NCBI GenBank assembly: GCA_029262235.1
Contig: JAJCZU010000004.1
Coordinates: 707,330-771,329, forward strand
DNA from: Candidatus Eiseniibacteriota bacterium
GTDB lineage: Bacteria; Orphanbacterota; Orphanbacteria; Orphanbacterales; Orphanbacteraceae
Length of the DNA stretch: 64,000 nucleotides
Reading direction: 5' to 3'
The translations under genes were made by a program, and so were the position numbers. Shown piece by piece: positions 61,905 to 64,000 of the stretch (positions within the stretch are counted from its first letter, which is position 1; each line of letters opens with the position of its first letter). The notes under the pieces were generated by a model. That model was not told the origin of the DNA and ran no database searches. It worked only from the letters and a program-made list of their open reading frames with translations.

Positions 61905-62020
61905 GATGTTGGTGTTTCTGGTGAGAGGGGCAGTCCCCTGAGCCCCGAGGCCCATTGGCCGTACGCCAGGACGAGGGGCGAAGGGGATCTGCCCCCTCTC
62001 CCCAAAAAACCACCAACATC
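61905..62020. repeat. large inverted repeat with dispersed hairpin core, copy B
   Basis: Three nested arms: GATGTTGGTG (61905-61914) with CACCAACATC (62011-62020); GAGAGGGGCAGTCCCC (61923-61938) with GGGGATCTGCCCCCTCTC (61983-62000, two one-base bulges); and GCCCC/GGGGC inside. The core GAGGCCCATTGGCCGT-AC-GCCAGGACGAG is shared with the copy at 19086-19152. The pairing of the middle arms is kept although the sequence differs from copy A. No protein can be read from it. It may be a mobile-type hairpin repeat or a structured leader RNA. Confidence 0.75.
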
Positions 62021-62240
62021 ACCACTCTTCTACCACCTTCCTCCAACCTGTCCCATCAACGCACACCAATGCCCGTCAGGGCGCACGGAATCTCTCAAGA
62101 TCCTCGGCAGGCTGTCGAAATCTCAAGTAGGAACATGGGAATCGGAGCAGATTGGGACGACCTGCCCCGTCTCTCGCGTTGCGAATGCAATGCGGGAACA
62201 GGAATGGAATGCTGGAAAGAAGAGAGGGGTACCAGGACTA

Positions 62241-62942
62241 ATGAAGAAGATCATCTTCATGACACTGCTCCTGTCCGTGGCCGGGTCCGCATGGGCTCAG
62301 AACACGGGTACGGTGACGGTGCAGGGTAGTGTGCAGAAAGCAGCCGCGCTTCGCTGGTGGGATTTCACGGCGAACAACACGGAAACGGGCACGAACGCGG
62401 ACGCCGGTTCCGGCGCCAACACGGTGAACGATCCGCTCAGCTTCACGCTGGACGTCGGTGACGTGGCCGCGGGCAACAACCTGAACGACTTCGCGGGCGG
62501 CTCGGTGGACATCGCGCTCCGCTCGAACTCCGCGTACGAACTCGCCGCGCAGGTTACGTCGAGCTCGGGCTTCGGTACGAACGCGGCCGAAGACATCGTG
62601 CTTTCGGACATCGGTTTCGGGATCACGGGTCTCGCCGCATCCGGTTCGGGCGCGAAAGTGAACCCGGCTGCCGTTACCGCTTCGCTGATCACGGTCGGCT
62701 ACAGCAGCGACCCGACGGCGGCCGCGACGGACGCCGACGGCGAGCCGACGTACAGCGCCGACTTCTCGGATCTCAGCGCGAGCACGACGGTGCTGACCGG
62801 CCCGCGGATTTCGTACCGCGGCGGCCGCAACTCGCCGAACAACGCGCTTGTGGCGACGACGGCTTACGCCGTGGTCCCGCAGTACTACACGCCGACGGCC
62901 TCCTGGGCCGCGACGGTCACGTACACGCTGACTACGCCGTAG
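62241..62942 (+). CDS. exported surface-fibre subunit candidate 1
   Basis: A 233-residue protein with a signal peptide (FMTLLLSVAGSAWA). The mature chain starts QNTGTVTVQGSVQKAAALRWW and is all-beta, rich in Ala, Thr, Ser and Asn, with almost no Cys, as fibre subunits are. Residues 83-87 DFAGG, 94-95 RS and 123-128 DIGFGI align with the same motifs of the next gene at nearly the same positions, as do AVVPQYY and AVGPQFF near the ends, so the two are tandem paralogues. The start matches fimbrial major-subunit style. The long open frame upstream is noncoding. Function is inferred from neighbours. Confidence 0.75.
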   Translation: MKKIIFMTLLLSVAGSAWAQNTGTVTVQGSVQKAAALRWWDFTANNTETGTNADAGSGANTVNDPLSFTLDVGDVAAGNNLNDFAGGSVDIALRSNSAYELAAQVTSSSGFGTNAAEDIVLSDIGFGITGLAASGSGAKVNPAAVTASLITVGYSSDPTAAATDADGEPTYSADFSDLSASTTVLTGPRISYRGGRNSPNNALVATTAYAVVPQYYTPTASWAATVTYTLTTP

Positions 62943-62946
62943 TCGC

Positions 62947-63603
62947 ATGCAGACCTTGTCGAGCCATACGCGCGGAGGGGGGCTTCGGCCTCTCTCCGCG
63001 TTGTTCGTCCCCGCGCTGGCGTGCGTTCTGGCGCTCGCCCCCGGGCGCCTTGCCGCAGACGACTATGTCGAAGCGCTGTTCGAACTCGTACTGCCCGATC
63101 CCGAGCTGAGCGGAGACCGCACCGTGTCCACTGTGCTGCCTCCGGTCGACCTCGGTACGATCAACATGGGCGAGTACTCGGCCCTGAACGCCGCCGACTT
63201 TGCGGGAGGCCGCATCCGCATCCGCATTCGATCGGGGTCGTTCTACTTCCCGCCGTATCGTCTCTGGGCGCGTGTGCTGACGCCGAACGACCCGACGCCC
63301 GGGAACTTCAACGCGTTCGACATCGGCATGGGCGTGCAGCGAATCCAGGCCGGCGCACACGTCGTCAATCCCGACTACGATTACGATCCCGCAACCGTTC
63401 TGAAGGACATCGACGAAGTGCCTATCTTTCTCGGAACGGTCGGTAGCCTGGGATTCTCACCTCCGTATACCGAGCTCTATCACACGACCGAATTTCGTGT
63501 CGGCCGCAACAACCGGTTCGACCTCGTGTTCGCCGTGGGGCCGCAGTTTTTCTCGGTCGACTCTCTCGAAGGAGTCGTGATCGAAATAGGAGTCACGATA
63601 TGA
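62947..63603 (+). CDS. exported surface-fibre subunit candidate 2 (paralogue)
   Basis: A 218-residue protein with a longer signal peptide (ALFVPALACVLALAPGRLAA). The mature part shares a motif series with the preceding protein: VDLGTINMGEYSALNAADFAGG (DFAGG at 84-88), RIRIRSGS (RS at 95-96), DIGMGVQRI (125-130) and FAVGPQFF near the C-terminus. It ends with a beta strand VVIEIGVTI. It is more diverged and has Pro/Tyr-rich loops (YFPPYRLW; NPDYDYDP), which would suit a minor or tip subunit. It starts four bases after the previous stop and overlaps the chaperone-like gene as ATGA. Confidence 0.75.
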   Translation: MQTLSSHTRGGGLRPLSALFVPALACVLALAPGRLAADDYVEALFELVLPDPELSGDRTVSTVLPPVDLGTINMGEYSALNAADFAGGRIRIRIRSGSFYFPPYRLWARVLTPNDPTPGNFNAFDIGMGVQRIQAGAHVVNPDYDYDPATVLKDIDEVPIFLGTVGSLGFSPPYTELYHTTEFRVGRNNRFDLVFAVGPQFFSVDSLEGVVIEIGVTI

Positions 63604-64000
63604 CGCGAATGATACGAACGGGTCTCGCTCTGGTGTGCACGCTGGGGGCGCTGGCGGCCCTGGGGCCCGCCGGTACGACTCATGCCGGCGACGTCACGAT
63701 TTTTCCGAGCATGATCGAGACGCGCGTGCCGCCGGGCGGCGACTTCACGACCGTGATCCGCGTCGTCTACACGAAGGACGACTCGCTCGACACGGCGCCC
63801 CTTCGTATTCTGCTGGACATGGAAGACTGGGACATGGACCCGAACGGGCGCCTGTCGTTCACGGCGGAGCCGATCGACGAGCGAAGCGTGCGGCCGTGGG
63901 TGCATTACACGCCCGGCGAAGACGAAATCGTACCGGGCGAAGAAGTGTTCATCCGGCTCTCTGTAGTCGTGCCGCCTGACGCGCTGCCGGGGGAGTATCG
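63600..64000 (+). CDS. pilus-chaperone-like exported protein (partial, runs off the window)
   Basis: The first 133 residues are visible. A signal peptide (LVCTLGALAALGPAGTTHA) is followed by DVTIFPSMIETRVPPGGDF, ILLDMEDWDMDPNGRLSF, RPWVHYTPGEDEIVPGEEVFI and VVVPPDALPGEYR (shown in parts). The order of P-x-x-I..., a D-W segment, W-V-x-x-x-P, a P-G-E turn and V-P-x-x-x-x-G-E-Y is that of the N-terminal Ig domain of PapD-like chaperones of the alternative/archaic chaperone-usher type. These hold fibre subunits in the periplasm. The start overlaps the paralogue gene. The second half and any usher lie beyond the window. Confidence 0.7.
   Translation, partial: MTRMIRTGLALVCTLGALAALGPAGTTHAGDVTIFPSMIETRVPPGGDFTTVIRVVYTKDDSLDTAPLRILLDMEDWDMDPNGRLSFTAEPIDERSVRPWVHYTPGEDEIVPGEEVFIRLSVVVPPDALPGEY

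Larger units (their letters stand above)
61738..62240. other. 503-bp noncoding region upstream of the surface-protein cluster
   Basis: No gene is supported. In order it holds a 150-bp pyrimidine-rich tract with 14-bp tandem repeats (61750-61899), the large inverted repeat with the dispersed hairpin core (61905-62020), and about 220 bp with no recognised feature before the ATG at 62241. The nearest purine-rich run (AGAGAGGGG) before that ATG is about 11 bases away, so it may be the ribosome site. Confidence 0.7.

Noticed and set aside
61263..62240. An open extension joining the CIA30-like region to the first fibre subunit
   Set aside because: It runs through the wrong frame of the CIA30-like gene, the pyrimidine repeat and the inverted repeat. 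The subunit has its own ATG at 62241 with a signal peptide.
62041..62240. A c-di-GMP or other riboswitch before the fibre cluster
   Set aside because: The GCACA and GGGC words there do not arrange into the conserved GEMM core, and no other riboswitch consensus was recognised.
1..64000. CRISPR array, insertion sequence, prophage or tRNA genes
   Set aside because: No regularly spaced repeats with unique spacers, no transposase or integrase motif and no cloverleaf with a CCA-type end were found on either strand.

Overview
The window is GC-rich, densely coded DNA from a Gram-negative (diderm) bacterium. It encodes outer-membrane barrels (FadL-type, DUF5916-type and a small barrel), many signal peptides and lipoboxes, and two secreted proteins that end in the same FlgD/T9SS-like Ig module. 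That mixture, with a Bacillus-like fadN-fadA-fadE gene order, resembles poorly cultivated FCB-group-type lineages (Eisenbacteria, Krumholzibacteria or Gemmatimonadota-like). The lineage is an inference, because no rRNA or marker gene is present. I saw no tRNA, rRNA, CRISPR array, insertion sequence or phage gene. The layout is chromosomal, with many 4-bp ATGA/GTGA overlaps.

Region by region. (1) 1-8294: a lipid locus with fadN (partial), fadA, fadE, an HSDL2-like SDR, a hot-dog thioesterase, a periplasmic chalcone-isomerase-like protein, a FadL-type porin and an SGNH-hydrolase lipoprotein; together these cover uptake, possible carriage and beta-oxidation of fatty acids. (2) 8400-14298 (minus): a solute-binding-like lipoprotein, an NtrB-like kinase, a sigma-54 activator and a membrane-anchored TPR protein; a -24/-12-like promoter and two GTGTC/GACAC palindromes precede the TPR gene. 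(3) 14455-22716: methyltransferase, glycosyltransferase, SLC13/TrkA-C transporter, an OmpR-type two-component pair, metallophosphoesterase, DinB protein. (4) 22844-32528: BNR-repeat and Kelch secreted proteins, an EamA transporter fused to a large soluble domain, an alpha/beta-hydrolase-OsmC fusion, prolyl oligopeptidase. (5) 32614-38446 (minus): a five-gene run of phosphodiesterase, iodotyrosine-deiodinase-like flavoprotein, unknown, epimerase-like SDR and pyruvate kinase. (6) 38576-49881: AsmA-like protein, YpdA-like reductase, Eis-like acetyltransferase, an ADP/ATP-translocase-like carrier, an RsbU-type phosphatase, unknown secreted protein. (7) 49989-61737: DUF5916 barrel, possible structured RNA, small barrel, aspartyl protease, family-5 uracil-DNA glycosylase, a MATE/ANKH-like flippase, GT39-like enzyme, lipoprotein, MoaB, LtrA, CIA30-like protein. 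(8) 61738-64000: a 500-bp noncoding region with a pyrimidine repeat and a large inverted repeat, then two paralogous secreted proteins and the start of a pilus-chaperone-like gene.

The most promising unexplained items are the putative chaperone-dependent surface-fibre cluster at the right edge, a dispersed hairpin element present at about 19.1 kb and 61.9 kb with arms that change in a pairing-preserving way, the self-contained sigma-54 circuit at 9.5-14.3 kb, and the deiodinase-like flavoprotein.
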